Counted from the first letter of the stretch, positions 11,501 to 23,930 are shown. The stretch is DNA of 64,000 nt from Branchiostoma floridae (GCF_000003815.2 NC_049985.1:15627135-15691134), one strand, 5' to 3'. Notes: generated by a model from the letters alone, not told the origin. A program made the numbers and translations.

Positions 11501-14500
11501 GTGTTCTCTGGAGTATTCATACTGCATGAAAACAAGCTTTACTCTGGAATACTTCTGGGATATTTAACCACCTTAATTCTTGGCCAAAGACTGTAAACAT
11601 TATTGCAATTACAGTTTCTTCTTCTTCTCTACCCTATAGTACTGTTTGATAGTTAGTTTGGGCGCTGCTTACTCACAGTACCATCACAACAGTTCACCAT
11701 GACCAGTCATGCAATTCAGATTTTTGTCACACTCTCCATCATCCACACTAAGCTTGCATCATTTATATTTGTGACTGTTTAAAGCATAGCAGGATCAAAG
11801 GACTGTCGGCCCAAATCTCATGATATGTCATGGCTGACTGGGAGTAAAGAACCAGGAGACATCAACGGTCAAAGTTTCCATAATAATCCGTTTACATTTT
11901 GTTAGACATCACGACGCCAAGTTTGAAGGCAGTTTTCAAAGTGCACTCTCTAGCCTTGAAAACTCCACATTGGTATAGGTCATTGCCCCTGCTGGTCACC
12001 TCCATGAGAATGGCGGCATAGTTATTGGATCTGTTTGTGTGTGTGTGTGTGCATGAGGGATCTTCAGAACATTTTAGCCATTGCAATGATATTTGGTGCA
12101 TGGGTACATGTTTTATTTTGGGTCTCCTGGATGGTAGTTGACCTTGGTACTGAAGCAGAACTACCATTTCTATATCTTTTATATCTTTACATACTGTGGT
12201 TTTCATTTTTGTTGCCAAATAGATGTTCATGTGGGGAAGAAGTTTTGTAGGTTTGGTCCCCCTAGCAGCTTGCTCTGGAACTTTACAGGCATTTTTGTTG
12301 GAATATTTCAAGAGGGATAACTGAACATTTCCACATGTAACGTTACATGATGAAATTGTTTTGTCTTGTTAATGTATAAATGCACAGTCATGCATGTATA
12401 GCAGACTGGATTGCTTTTATTATTTCTTCCTTCTGCAGGTTCCCAGACATATGCTTTCATTAGCATTCTTTTTGAGTTTGCAGTTGAGGAAATAAAGCGT
12501 GATCTAATAACTGTTATTCCACATTTTATTGATGTACGTATACCGTAATATCATGGCATACATGTAGGTGGTGGAGAGGAAAATTATGGAAAACCACAAC
12601 TAGATTTAATCATCATCTCTTTGGTGTGATAAAGTAGTCCATTTTATGTATGAGGAACCTAAAAGGAATGACTCCTGCAGCACACTTCCCTTTATATCTT
12701 TCTTTTATTCATGGTATTGTAATTGTGCTATTTGAAGATAACAGATACATGCTGTGACTGTGGAACATAGAAACATAAAGGTCTAAAGACGATTGTATCA
12801 AGCACTTTGATTGAAGGATCTTACATTTCAGAAGATATTACGAGGCTGCCATTGATCAATAAAGTAAAGTTGATAACAAAAGCTGTAGCACACTTCTTCC
12901 CTGCTTTAGTCAATGATACAATAAAGCTATACAATGCACATGTACTTGAAACTCATGAATTATTGAAACTGATATTTCATATTGCTGTAAAGGAGTAAGC
13001 AGTAGCAGCATACAAACTAGTATCTTTTAGATCTTGAAATGATGGAATGTATTGTCAAAGTTCCTTCATTTTTACTCTACCTTTACCATTTGAGCAAAAT
13101 GAGTAATAATACCATTGCAATATCCATTAGCACTGACATTTAAATCTATATGTCAAAAAATCATGAGCTATGGTGCATTTTTTATTCCATCCAACTAAAA
13201 TGTACAAGATCAATATTACCTCAGTTTGTGAAAAGCGACAGTTGGAAAAAGCAATTCAGGACGTTAAAAAATTAAGTATGAAATGGTACAATTAAGGCAA
13301 TGGACCATCTCTGGCTGGCTAGTTGTGAGAGGCATCTGATAGACTCATCTTTACAGGACATCTTCCTCAGTTTACAGTTGGGTACCTTGTGTGTGTCACG
13401 GTGTGCATTACATTACAACAGTCTTAAACTTACAGGCCACTTCCACAAAGCACTTTTAGTGGTCTCCTGTGGCTAGGAACTCCTTATTGCGTCCTTGTAG
13501 CCTAGAACATTGTTGAAACCTGCAATAGAAAGTCAATATCCAAAAGACATAATTGGTCACGATATTTTGTCATAAAACAATGACTGCCTTTAATGATCAG
13601 GAACACAAGAAATCCTGTAGAAGTTAATGCATGGGCTTAAGCTTGCATGTGTGGCTTTATTGGAAATGGGCCAGTGTTTCTGGATTTACATTAGAGCCTC
13701 TGGAATGTACACTTGTCTATTGAGTAATCCTAGTAGAACCCTTCAAGCTTGTAACAATTGCTCATTCACTGGTGCATGGGTAATGTAATAAGCTTTTTGG
13801 CTGTTACAAAACTTAATTCACAACAGCTGCATAGTAGAAGTACATGCAGACACATATCTGCCTAAAACTTTTAATAGCTTTGGTGCCTTGCAACTGAATC
13901 AACTTTTCCAAACTTTCTGTAAGATATTCTATCAATGTTTTTCATATCATCGCATACAGCTATCATGAAATATCTCTGCATAGACTGATAGAGTGTTATC
14001 TAAAAGTAAAAAGAAGTATTGTATGTCTGTACTAGTATAGGGAAGAGAACCTTCTTTTCCCTCTTTGAGCCTTGTTAAGACTGCAACTTAAGCTTAGACA
14101 TTTCTCATGTTTCTAGTTGCATTAAGACTTTGCTATGAATAAGGTTCTCTATGAAGGCCAAGGCCAACTGTACTACCTTATTTATGTGTAATATGATGAG
14201 CCTAGTTATTTCTAACTACATACACACACAAATTTACTCACTAATGGTAAAGCCTGTTGCAGAGTATAATGCCTTATTGCCTTTCAAAACTCTTCCCCAA
14301 GTACTATTTAGCTATGGCAACATGTGATTGCCGTTGAACATTCTAAGCCTTGTAATTTCTCATGCGATAGCTTGTGGCGGTTTGAATAGGCCTCAAGGGT
14401 TTGGGAAGTGCAACATGTACATTTGTATGTCTATAAAAAGGCCTGTTGTTTAGCAAGTATATATATATGGACCATTATCAGAGTTTTATTGCTTTGAAAG

Positions 14501-16479
14501 CACATTTTCCTCCAGAGCTTCTGTTGCAGCATGTTGGAAGTCTAGCAATGACGAGTCATTGCATAAAGCCAAGAATCGTCTTTTTCTCATCATAAGAGAT
14601 TGCAATGGTTTCTCTAAAGAGGGGGGCAATGGCATTATGCCCCATACTATAACCATCCTCTGCCTTGTCCTGGGGATCAGCATTTCTGACAAGAATAAAA
14701 CTCAGATTGACCTGACCTGGGGTACTACTTGGTCACATGTTGCCATAGTCTTGAACCGTCTGACAGAAATCTCCCCCCCCCCTAAGAAAATGTTAGAATA
14801 TCCCACTTTAACTCAAAATTCTCAAAACTATGAACCGTCCCCATGCTCCACTCTCTTGTTCCTCATACAAAAAAAGAACTCAGTACAGTGAAACATTTCA
14901 TGTTGTTTTTTGGTCTGACAGTTGTCTACTGCACAGAATCAAGACTTTGTACATGTACATCTAATGTTAGATCTAAAAATACAAGTCTACCTAATAACAG
15001 TTACATGGTGATGGGATAGTCTTGCCGACTAAAGTGCTTCCAAGGTCCTACATTCCTGTGCTCTTAACCCCATTACAGCCCTACGTACTGGGCTATACTC
15101 CACTGCTTTCTATCAGTGCACAATCTAGATAGATAAGTACAAATTTGTTGGCATTCTCACATCACTTGAATGTTGAGAAAAGCACTTTACAATAAAGTTA
15201 GTATCAAGGGAAAAAGAAAAGTTGGTAAAGTTTCACTGCATCTCCACAATATATTTCATATAGTAGAATTTATTCCCTGGGTGGGAGAGTTCTATCAATG
15301 TTTGCCAGCATATCAGGTTGCTAACCAAAGGATATTGCCCTTTTCTTGCATGACACTAGACACCTACATTTATATCTACAAGACACCAGAAATGATGTTA
15401 AATGATGTAATGTAAAGACAGTATTGAAAGGAAGCTTTTAGGCTTCATTAAGAATGGATGATAGCACACATCAGAGTTGGCTTCAGACCAACTGTACTTA
15501 GAAACCATTACAAGCAATGAGCTTCTGCCATTTGTACCAATTTTCTTTAAAGACTTGCAATTCTACTTCAAGGTTCTAATAAGAGCTCTATGTCTTCAGA
15601 CAAATCTTACTTAAAAGAAAAATCTCGTAAATGGAATCATTATCTCTACTTCATCAACGGTGTTTGATTAAATGGGCACGGTGTGTCAAAGCAGCTATAT
15701 GTAATACTAATAAGTCTGTTCCATTGAGATGCATGCTTTTCAATACCATTTGTTTTGCTCTTCAAAGGATATTGCTTTTAGATACTTGTTTTCCAAAGGG
15801 ACTACTCCATGTACCTTTATTCAGAGCTGGCATTGAAAGTTTACCTTTTATCTATGGCAGTTAGTATGTCTTTTATGGTCTGTAACTACCATGTTTGAAT
15901 GATCTAATTTTCTTTCCAATGATGACAACCTAGCCTAAGATGAATGGCCAGTTTGGGAAGTATCTCGGGAGAATGAAATTATTAGATTGTTGTTCTGCCC
16001 ACGATGTAAGATGAAAAGGCAATCTGTAAGATTATGGAGCTCCCCCACAAATGAGTCTCTTCTGCTTCAAGAGGTTTTCAATAACAATAAGTTTGCCTAT
16101 AAAAGAGCTCGTATCTCTTTGTGTTTCTCAATGTGGAAAATTACAGTCAGGAAAAATCTTAAGAAAGGAGTCATTACTGTGGTTTTATCATGAAAAGATG
16201 ATGGAATAGGTGGGCGTTGTTGCTGTATTTAATGGTCTGCAAAGCTGTTCGGTTATAGAACGGCTCTCAAAACAGCTCTTTTTGTCAAGTTGATCTTTAT
16301 GGTCATTAACATTGATGGTAAGTAGAAGAGGATGACTAAATAAAGTTTCTTAGCTTCAGCTAAAATAGATAAGCTATCATTGATTGCTGGAGTTTTACTG
16401 AACTGTAGGGTCCTCATTTTGGTGCTGGCATGTGTTTGTCTTTGATGGGAGGATCTTGAAATCTGTTCACGTTTTTTTG
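11501..16479. other. Noncoding DNA with a possible old dispersed repeat
   Basis: No gene is supported. The stretch 11890-12320 (a GT microsatellite, then GGTCCCCCTAGCAGCTTGCT and an AAGAGGGATAACTGAAC end) resembles an old dispersed repeat from memory. It has no second copy in this window, and a 139-codon minus-strand frame across it is not recognisable. The frame fragment near 15570-15660 is short. (TA)n occurs near 14458-14468. Confidence 0.35.
12034..12052. repeat. (GT)n microsatellite
   Basis: A short, near-perfect GT run. Confidence 0.9.
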
Positions 16480-16606
16480 CAGGGTAACCTATATCCTAAC
16501 CTATATCCATTGTTTTTAAAACAAGTATATAAGGGATATCAAGTCAACAGAAAGTGGTTTCAAACTACAATATTTTGAAATTGTTCCAACTTGATACCCC
16601 TAGAGA
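16480..16606. mobile_element. Truncated copy of the palindromic TA-type MITE (family 1)
   Basis: It matches the left arm and core of the family seen complete at 43389-43609: AGGGTAACCTATATCC, then GGGATATCAAGTC, GTGGTTTCAAACTACAATATTTTGAAA and CAACTTGATACCC. The outer TIR and the right arm are missing. A small internal duplication of CCTATATCCTAACCTATATCC is present. Confidence 0.75.
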
Positions 16607-17750
16607 AACTTTAAAAAAAACAGATAAAGATGAACAGTGACTACTAAATGAACAAAATTTGTTTAGAATGCATTATTAACTGATGGGTATAGTTCAACAA
16701 CCTTTCAACACACAAATATTCTGCTCACATAATTTCCTTGGGGCACACGGCAATGTTGTGGCTTGATTTAATCACTGGAGCTAATTATGTTGCCTTATGA
16801 GTACATTTACCTTCAGGCATTGAATTTGCAATTAAGTCATCTTGCAATTATCACAGAACTCAAAATATCAAGGGAATACAGCAAAATGCAATCTTATTCA
16901 GATTTTACCTGCATGAGTGTCTGATTTCTTTAGGCCACAACAATTTTATTTGTTGTTTTTCAGAAAAAAGTTGCGTCGGTCGGCCGGAAAAACATTTTTC
17001 AAAAACTTTTCAAAAAGTCAGGGGTAGGAGAGATCGGACAAGAAAACCTAAACTTTCAACATTTAGGGGGTCCTTTGTAGTGAAATCCAAAGTTTGAAGA
17101 AAAATGTAACTGTCCAAAATAGGCATATACAGCTACTGGAATTTGAGGCCCATAATCAATTTGAGAAAGGAGAGGCAGTGAAATTTTTTCAACACGAAAT
17201 TTTTTCAACACGTGGCCATCAATTTGAAAAGTGGAGAGAAAATACATGTATTCTTAAAGACCTGGGCCAAATAGCCAAGACTACCTCAAGACGTTGAACC
17301 TGAGTCAGTCAAGGAAGGGCTCCTCCATGAGCAATCTGATAACACCCTGGAATGATGATGGTATTGATTATCATATCTCTCTCTTTTGTGAGAAAGACAT
17401 CAACATTCTTCTCATGGTGGAGCCAATCATTCAACTTTGTGTGGGTTGGTTTCATGTCTGTGTTGCCTAACTTGAATTTTACTGGGTTGATGGAAGTGAA
17501 TATTAATAAATGTTCTAGATGTGTAATACCACAGGTAAGAAGATCATAAGATGAAGTGATTTCGGGTGGGTGGCATACAAAAGGGTAGAGAAAATTGGTT
17601 TCATCTTCCTCGGTAGATTGAAACTGATGTCCTGATATTGGAAGAAGATTGGGCACAACACCCACCCTGATGAATCCATACATGACTTGTATTTTCAATA
17701 AAAATGGATGTAGGGGCGGATTTACAAATCATCCATATGTAGTGATCAAT
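16607..17750. other. Noncoding DNA with small internal duplications
   Basis: Around 17183-17214 the 16-bp word GAAATTTTTTCAACAC occurs twice in tandem. A CpG-bearing patch TTGCGTCGGTCGGCCGG starts near 16970. A 129-codon minus-strand frame (17309-17698) has no recognised domain and is of chance length. Confidence 0.4.
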
Positions 17751-18544
17751 AAATATGCCACAGGGCCAGATAATCACAGCACGAAAACAACTTTTTAAGC
17801 AAAGTTTCAAAGATACGTATAAAGCCCTTAAAGGCGGAGAAATATTTCAGCAGATTTTAAGATCTATCAAAGGCATCGGAAGCATACATTTGGCATTTAC
17901 GGAAGATTTCAGCGTTTGTAAACCTAACTTAATCTGTTGTGTTTCTTTGCGTGAATTTTACATGTATTTTAGTATGCCGAAAAGACAACTTAAATGTCTC
18001 AAAAATATTTTCTGTCAAAACGGACAAATACCGTTTCTCTAGATCTGTTACAAAATACATGTTAACCGGCTAAGTCAAATGTAATAATCCTTTGTCTGGT
18101 GTTAGATAAAACATTGCGTCATCTGTTTTATAACAGTGGCAAGATTTACAGTCAAAACTGAAAATTATTGCGCTTTCTGGTACAAAATGTTATGTTTATA
18201 CCTCAGCAAATACAAATACAATACAATACAAAGTCAAATACAATAATCTTCTGTGTTTTTTAGCTATTCCGAAAGCGTTTGACGTATTCAAACTTTCTGT
18301 GCACAAGGTTTAATTCGAACAGGGGAGCCTCTGTGAAAATTCAAGCGTCCGAAACTGCCCGGACGGCGTCTACAAGCGTCCAATGGCGTCCGAGCGCGTT
18401 TCAGACGTTCTGGACGCGTTCATTGCCGTCCGAAACGGCCGCGGACACATCGTGAGCGTCCGTGCCGTTCTGTCAGTTTTTATGGTGAACGCCCGAACGG
18501 CTGAAAGACCTTCCATTGCCGTCGGAGACGGCCACTGATGGGGC

Positions 18545-18551
18545 TATAAAA
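18545..18551 (+). promoter_or_regulatory. Candidate TATA box
   Basis: TATAAAA sits in a GC-rich context (GGGGCTATAAAATAC). GC-rich sequence follows at the expected start-site distance. A consensus splice donor GTAAGT lies downstream at 19022-19027 after a stretch with no recognised coding frame, consistent with an untranslated first exon. An ACATGCGCC word, similar to an NRF1 half site, is near 18630. All of this is suggestive only. Confidence 0.3.
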
Positions 18552-20063
18552 TACTTAGTCACCCGACGCCGGCAGACGGCTGCGTCTTTTCTTATGATCC
18601 CCACGGGAAACATGACGTTTTAACTTCTGCACATGCGCCAATTTCAGCGGGTGAATTCGAATTTCAGACCGTTGAACACTCCGGCGGTTGCAGGACTTAT
18701 GTTCAGAAGGTGACTATTTCTGTGGATTTCATGTCCGTTTGTTAAATTTTGCGCACTTTTGGACCAAGGACTTCACGTCTAGACGTAGCAGCTGATGTTT
18801 GTACGACATTGTGCTGAGGTTGGGTTTACGGCGATGACTGTATCCGTTATTTATACTAAAAAGAATGTACAAAAATTATTTGTCGTGCGCCGACAAGGGG
18901 GAAAAATTATACTACTTACTCGAAGCAGCAAACCTTGGACAGCAGAAATCACAGATGTGACAGACGTCAAAAGAAGCAGCGGTTCTTCCGTTAGCTGATT
19001 GTCGATACTTTGCAGGCGCCGGTAAGTGAATACTTCGCATTTTATTCTAATTTTTTGTACAATCATCTGTTGCAAAGTTTACCGACGACTTGTTGTTACG
19101 GGTGCCCTCCCCACATACGCGAAGAAATGATAAAATTTAGGATCTTGTTTTGATGCCACAAAATAAAAAGAATTATGAACACGTTGTAGAATACTTGTAA
19201 AAAATATCTGTTGTTTCTATTAAGAATGATAATGCTGTTAAAATGTAGATTTAGACAACAGATAATGAGATAGCACCTACCGATTTTGCCGGTGCCAATC
19301 AAAATCTTAGTCGGCTCTTCCAACTACTTGGGGTTAGGAACTTATGAAACGGAAGACTTTATTTCGCTACCTCGAAATAAAAAAAAATGACTTATGATCG
19401 TTGTAGAAAATTTAACGTTATTTCACATTTATATATCCAGTCTTTAGCAAATACTCGGTGCAATTAAAATTTACGATAGAAAATTTCAAACGTCCTGTAT
19501 TTACCCTTGATGTTATGTGGGCTCGTCCATTCTGATGTAACCAGTCGGCACGGCGGCACAAAAAGCCGCGGACACGATTGAAGGCCGGATTGAATTTCGT
19601 ACATGTAGCAAAGTTGATTAAACGCCGCGGAGTACGTGTAAACAATTTACGAAGAAATTTGTTCAATTTGTGTTTGATTTTAGCTAAACCTGACGGCCCG
19701 GTGGTGGGTGGTCTTCTACAATTCACTGCCTGGCTGAATATTTGTTTGTTTGGTATGTGGCAACGCTTGTCCCAACAGGCCATAAAATTATAGCCGTGAC
19801 CGGACGGCGTCAGAAACGGCGTCCGGGCAGCTGTCTACGCACGTTCCAAATTAAATGCACCGGCCCGTTATGAGTTTCTACCGTACTGCCTGACTAACTA
19901 AAACTGTGTCTTGAAGAAAAAATATTTTGCTAGGAGTTTGGCCCAGATATTAACCTTTAATAATATAGCGATGACAGCCTCTTGGCCTTTCATTCCATTT
20001 TCTGTCGAATTTTACGATCTGTACCCCCCGTGGGAAGGCGTGGTGGAGGCTACCGCCCGTACC

Positions 20064-20171
20064 AGCGGCCTGGATTACGCCGTTTATGCCCGTCGCAACC
20101 GGCGTCCGATCCGTCCCAGCAGCCTGGATTACGTCATTTACGTCCGTCGCAATCGGCGTCTGGTCCGTCCG
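20064..20171. repeat. Two tandem 54-bp GC-rich repeats
   Basis: AGC-GG/AG-CCTGGATTACG is followed by CCCGTCGCAACCGGCGTC, and the unit recurs 54 bp later with few changes. Being a multiple of three, it gives a repetitive Arg/Pro-rich translation inside the 203-codon frame at 19911-20522. That frame is otherwise explained by CGTCC repetition. Confidence 0.8.
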
Positions 20172-20469
20172 CAGAGACGTCTGTTCCCAGCGGGGGGCCC
20201 GCCCGACGGAGCGCGGGAGCGTCCGGCTGCCCGCTTTCAGACGCCGTCTCGGACGTCCCGAACGTCCGACCGGACGCGTCTAAAGTGCCAATCTAGACGC
20301 GTCCAAGCGTTTGTTATGCCGTTCGGACCGTCTTGGACGTTTCGTCGGGCGTTCAAAAGCCCGTCCCATGCCGTCCGCCGCCGTAACCGTCCAAAGCGTC
20401 CCAATAATTTAAGACGCCTTGGACGGTTGTCGCAAACGGCGTTTCGCCGTCTGAGACGCTTGAATTTTC

Positions 20470-21930
20470 ACAGAGGAGAACCTCTCACGGTTAGCTTATA
20501 TGCGCTATTTTACGTTATATGAAATGTTGCGGATACCATGGTCAATATTGACCGAAGGATGCCATATATATAATTTATTTCGAACCGTCATTTACGCAAA
20601 GAAGGGAAGACCTCCCCCGTTAATATATTTGCCAAGACGTATATGAAATGTTGCGTATTTCATTTGAACATACGACATGTTTATTCTTTGAATCCGCGCA
20701 GTTTAAGCGAACTAGAGGAGACCTCCTCCGTTTAGCTTATATGTTGCCAAAACGTATATGAAATGTTGCGTATTTCTATTGAACATACGACATGTCTAAT
20801 CTTTGAATCCGCGCAGTTTAAGCGAACTAGGGGAGACCTCCCTTGTTTAGCTTATATGCTGCCAAAACGTATATGAAATGTTGCGTATTTCTGTAAAACA
20901 TACAACAAGTTTAATCTTTGAATCCTCGGGAGACCACCCCCGTTTAGCTTATATGTTGTCAAGACGTATATGAAATGTTGCGTATTTCTGTAAAACATAC
21001 AACATGTTTAATCTTTGAATCCGCGCAGTTTAAGCGAACTAGGGGAGACCTCCCCCGTTTAGCTTATATGCTGCCAAAACGTATATGAAATGTTGCGTAT
21101 TTCTGTTGAACATACGACATGTTAAATCTTTGAATCCGCGCAGTTTAAGCGAACTAGGGGAGACCTCCCCCGTTTAGCTTATATGCTGCCAAAACGTATA
21201 TGAAATGTTGCGTATTTCTGTAAAACATACAACATGTTTAATCTTTGAATCCGCGCAGTTTAAGCGAACTAGGGGAGACCTCCCCCGTTTAGCTTATATG
21301 CTGCCAAAACGTATATGAAATGTTGCGTATTTCTGTTGAACATACGACATGTTAAATCTTTGAATCCGCGCAGTTTAAGCGAACTAGGGGAGACCTCCCC
21401 CGTTTAGCTTATATGTTGCCAAAACTTGATGTATATGAAATGTTGCGTATTTCTGTAAAACATACGACATGTTTAATCTTTGAATCCGCGCAGTTTAAGC
21501 GAACTAGGGGAGACCTCCCTTGTTTAGCTTATATGTTGCCGAGACGTATATGAAATGTTGCCTATTTCTGTTGAACATACGACATGTTTAATCTTTAAAT
21601 CCGCGCAGTTTAAGCGAACTAGGGGAGACCTCCCCCGTTTAGCTTTTATGTTGTCAAGACGTATTTGAAATGTTGCGTATTTCTGTAAAACATACAACAT
21701 GTTTAATCTTTGAATCCGCGCAGTTTAAGCGAACTAGGGGAGACCTCCCCCGTTTACCTTATATGTTGCCAAGACGTATATGAAATGTTGCGTATTTCTA
21801 TTGAACATACGTAGCTTAAGCAAGCTTGGGGGCACTACCCCCGTTTTATCTATTGGCTAATACCGTCTCAAAGGTTTTATGAAACGTTGCCTTTTTCTGC
21901 TGAACATACGGCATGTTTGAAGCGCAGTTT
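20470..21930. repeat. 115-bp minisatellite array, about 13 units
   Basis: The marker TGAAATGTTGC recurs at about 20520, 20644, 20759, 20874, 20971, 21085, 21201, 21315, 21435, 21551, 21665, 21781 and, diverged, 21879. Each full unit has CCGCGCAGTTTAAGCGAAC, GGGGAGACCTCCCCCG, TTTAGCTTATATG and AACGTATATGAAATG. GGGGAGACCTCCCC is itself an imperfect palindrome. The units ending TTGAACATACGACATG and TAAAACATACAACATG alternate between 21085 and 21315, pointing to duplicated dimers of about 230 bp. The first and last units are degraded, and the 20.9-kb unit has a deletion of about 17 bp. Confidence 0.95.
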
Positions 21931-22408
21931 CTGCGAACAGGAGGAGACCCTTTCCTTTTTATTTTATACCGCATATATGTTCTGAAATTCCAGGGTCTAA
22001 ATCAGGGCAGGTTTTCTTTGTGGCATGTTGACACTCGAGCTAAGAGACGGTAGAAATCCCGACTACTGCTATGAATATCTCCGCGACTCAACCTCTGCTT
22101 GAAGAATAAGGATGTAGCAGGTATAGCGTTTTGTGCAGTGAGTTGTGTTTTCTCTATAAAACGGCAAGCAGTTCTTACTACAGGTAAATGTACGAAATAT
22201 GCTTATTTCTTTATCTACAAGCAAGCGTCGAGAAAGAACAGTTTGTGCACACAGGCGGTGTCTTCTCGTGTTGCTCGTGTTTGTTTGGGTTAATTATGGT
22301 GATATGCGTGGGCAGGCAAGATGTAAATTTATTCAGCGTTATTTCGTACTCGCCATGGGGCGCACGCCTCCGTCCGTCCAAGGAGGTTGAACTTCCTTGG
22401 TCCGTCTG

Positions 22409-22472
22409 TGGCACAGCTGTGTCATGTGATAGGATGTATCCAATGGCAGAAAAGAGTGGGGGGTTCAAATTT
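22409..22472 (+). repeat. tRNA-like segment, possible SINE head
   Basis: TGGCACAGCTG (22409-22419) resembles a Pol III A box. GGTTCAAATTT (22462-22472) resembles a B box, with spacing suitable for a tRNA. It does not fold as an obvious functional tRNA, and no poly-A or simple-repeat tail was seen. Chance similarity remains possible. Confidence 0.35.
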
Positions 22473-22826
22473 ACGGGCCATACGTACGACAAGGAGCGGT
22501 TATTTTCCAGGCGTTCATTTTTTAAGAGAAGTATTGAAGAAAGTTTGGGCCTGTTCTAGCCCGCAAGTTGTGGCCGCGACACCGCTTTTACCGCCTAGGA
22601 CCCCCGGTGACGGAATTTGACTCAAAGATACGAGGTGGCTATCATTCTGTAAAAGCTGTTGTTGTTGGAAATCGACACAGAATGGAAATCACGGCCCTTG
22701 TACCATCCGGATTAATAGAAGCCGACACTGCAAGCTGAACATGTTTCGCGTTCACAGAATCCAGGACCATCCAACAGCACGAGTCATATCGGCCACTACT
22801 CTAGATCTTACCGGATTCTTATTCCT

Positions 22827-23044
22827 GTGGTGACCAGATGGAACTGTACATGTGTGCTCTTTTTAACTTACGCCGAGACGCTTCACCCGACACTGGAAAT
22901 GGGACTGTGGACTGCTGCACGGAATTGCGCAACCGTTGTGATTGTTTCAACTGCCGACTACATCAGAATGAAAGGCCACAAATACTTAGTAGGCTGTAGT
23001 TTTTTTTTACTTTTCCATGTAATATTTTCTCGTAATTCAATAAA
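22827..23044 (+). other. Short open frames ending near an AATAAA signal
   Basis: Two overlapping plus-strand frames run through 22830-23000. One is Cys-rich, ending about 40 bp before AATAAA at 23039-23044. The other is the 84-codon frame 22827-23081. Neither matches a family I know, and no acceptor site was fixed. The poly-A signal and the upstream TATA and splice donor at 18.5-19.0 kb could belong to one transcript. This is speculative. Confidence 0.2.
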
Positions 23045-23099
23045 ATTTCAAAGTTTCATCCATTGTATTTTCTTGCTTTGAAATGTGCTAATGATTATT

Positions 23100-23930
23100 C
23101 TCCTAAAATGGCACTTATCCACACGTTATAATCAACTTAATGCACACGTATATGAGACGTACAGAGGGAACTTTAAACATGCCTTAAGGGTGTTTTAGTA
23201 CGTATTTATGACAACTTTAAGCTGCTAAAAAGAAAAATATAGACACATTGAATCCTCTTAATTCACACGTATATGAGACGTAAATAGGCTTTAGATCAAA
23301 TAAACGTGAAGTTTAAACATGTCTTAAGGGCGTTTTGATAAGTATTTATGGCAAATTTAAGCTGCTGAAAAGGCACCTAAACACACGTTATAATCCACTT
23401 AATGCAAACGTATATGAGACGTAAACAGGCTTTAGATCAAATAAACGTGAAGTTTAAACAAGTCTTAAGGGCGTTATAATAGGTATTTATGGCAAATTTA
23501 AGCTGCTGAAAAGGCACCTAAACACGTTATAATCCACTTAATGCACACGTATATGAGACGTAAATAGGCTTTAGATCAAATATACGTGAAGTTTAAACAT
23601 GTCTTAAGGGCGTTTTAATAGATATTTATGGCAACTTTAAACTGCTGAAAAGGCACCTAAACACACGTTATAATCCTCTTAATGCACACGTATATGAGAC
23701 GTAAAGAGGCTTTAGATCAAATAAACGTGAAGTTTAAACATGTCTTAAGGGCGTTTTAATAAGTATTTATGGCAACTTTAAGCTGCTGAAAAGGCACTAA
23801 AACACACGTTATAATCCACTTAATGCAATTGTATATGAGACGTAAAGAGGCTTTAGATCAAATAAACGTGAACTTTAAACAAGTTTTAAGGGGGTTTTAA
23901 AAATCATTTACGACATCTTTAAGCTGCTTA
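23100..23930. repeat. 140-bp minisatellite array, about 6 units
   Basis: ACGTATATGAGACGT recurs near 23146, 23267, 23408, 23547, 23688 and 23830, a 139-142 bp period after a shorter first unit. Each has ACACACGTTATAATCC, GGCTTTAGATCAAATAAACG, GTTTAAACATGTCTTAAGGG and TTTAAGCTGCTGAAAAGGCA. The CGTATATGA word is shared with the 115-bp array 1.2 kb upstream. The two arrays may therefore have a common origin or common binding-site content. Confidence 0.95.

Larger units (their letters stand above)
18328..20476. mobile_element. Putative 2.15-kb TIR element with CGTCC-rich ends
   Basis: A perfect 22-bp inverted repeat beginning CCTCTGTGAAAATTCAAG bounds the unit (18328-18349 and 20455-20476). Just inside each end lies 150-320 bp dense in CGTCC, GGACG, GCGTC and GACGC words, resembling the subterminal motif clusters to which some transposases bind. 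The left outer flank (GTTTAATTCGAACAGGGGAG) and right outer flank (AGAACCTCTCACGGTTAGCTT) each match half of the 115-bp repeat that follows (GTTTAAGCGAACTAGGGGAG, then GACCTCCCCCGTTTAGCTT). The unit therefore looks inserted into a repeat copy, with an imperfect duplication of about 9-12 bp. Internal frames (67 codons plus, 121 codons minus) are unrecognised, so it is probably non-autonomous. The superfamily is unknown. Confidence 0.6.

Noticed and set aside
11892-12311. 139-codon minus-strand frame
   Set aside because: It includes a CA microsatellite translation and has no domain; length is near chance for the window.
17309-17698. 129-codon minus-strand frame
   Set aside because: No domain or motif; chance length.
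18328-20476. RAG/Transib-type transposon
   Set aside because: The ends do not carry the CACWRTG-type terminus at the expected position and no RAG-like coding was seen.
19911-20522. 203-codon plus-strand frame, Arg/Pro-rich
   Set aside because: It coincides with CGTCC/GGACG-rich transposon-end sequence and a 54-bp duplication; low stop density in GC-rich repeats explains it.
20470-21930. CRISPR-like array
   Set aside because: Whole 115-bp units repeat without unique spacers, and the genome is eukaryotic; it is a minisatellite.
22409-22472. Functional tRNA gene
   Set aside because: A- and B-box-like words exist, but a proper acceptor stem and cloverleaf were not evident.
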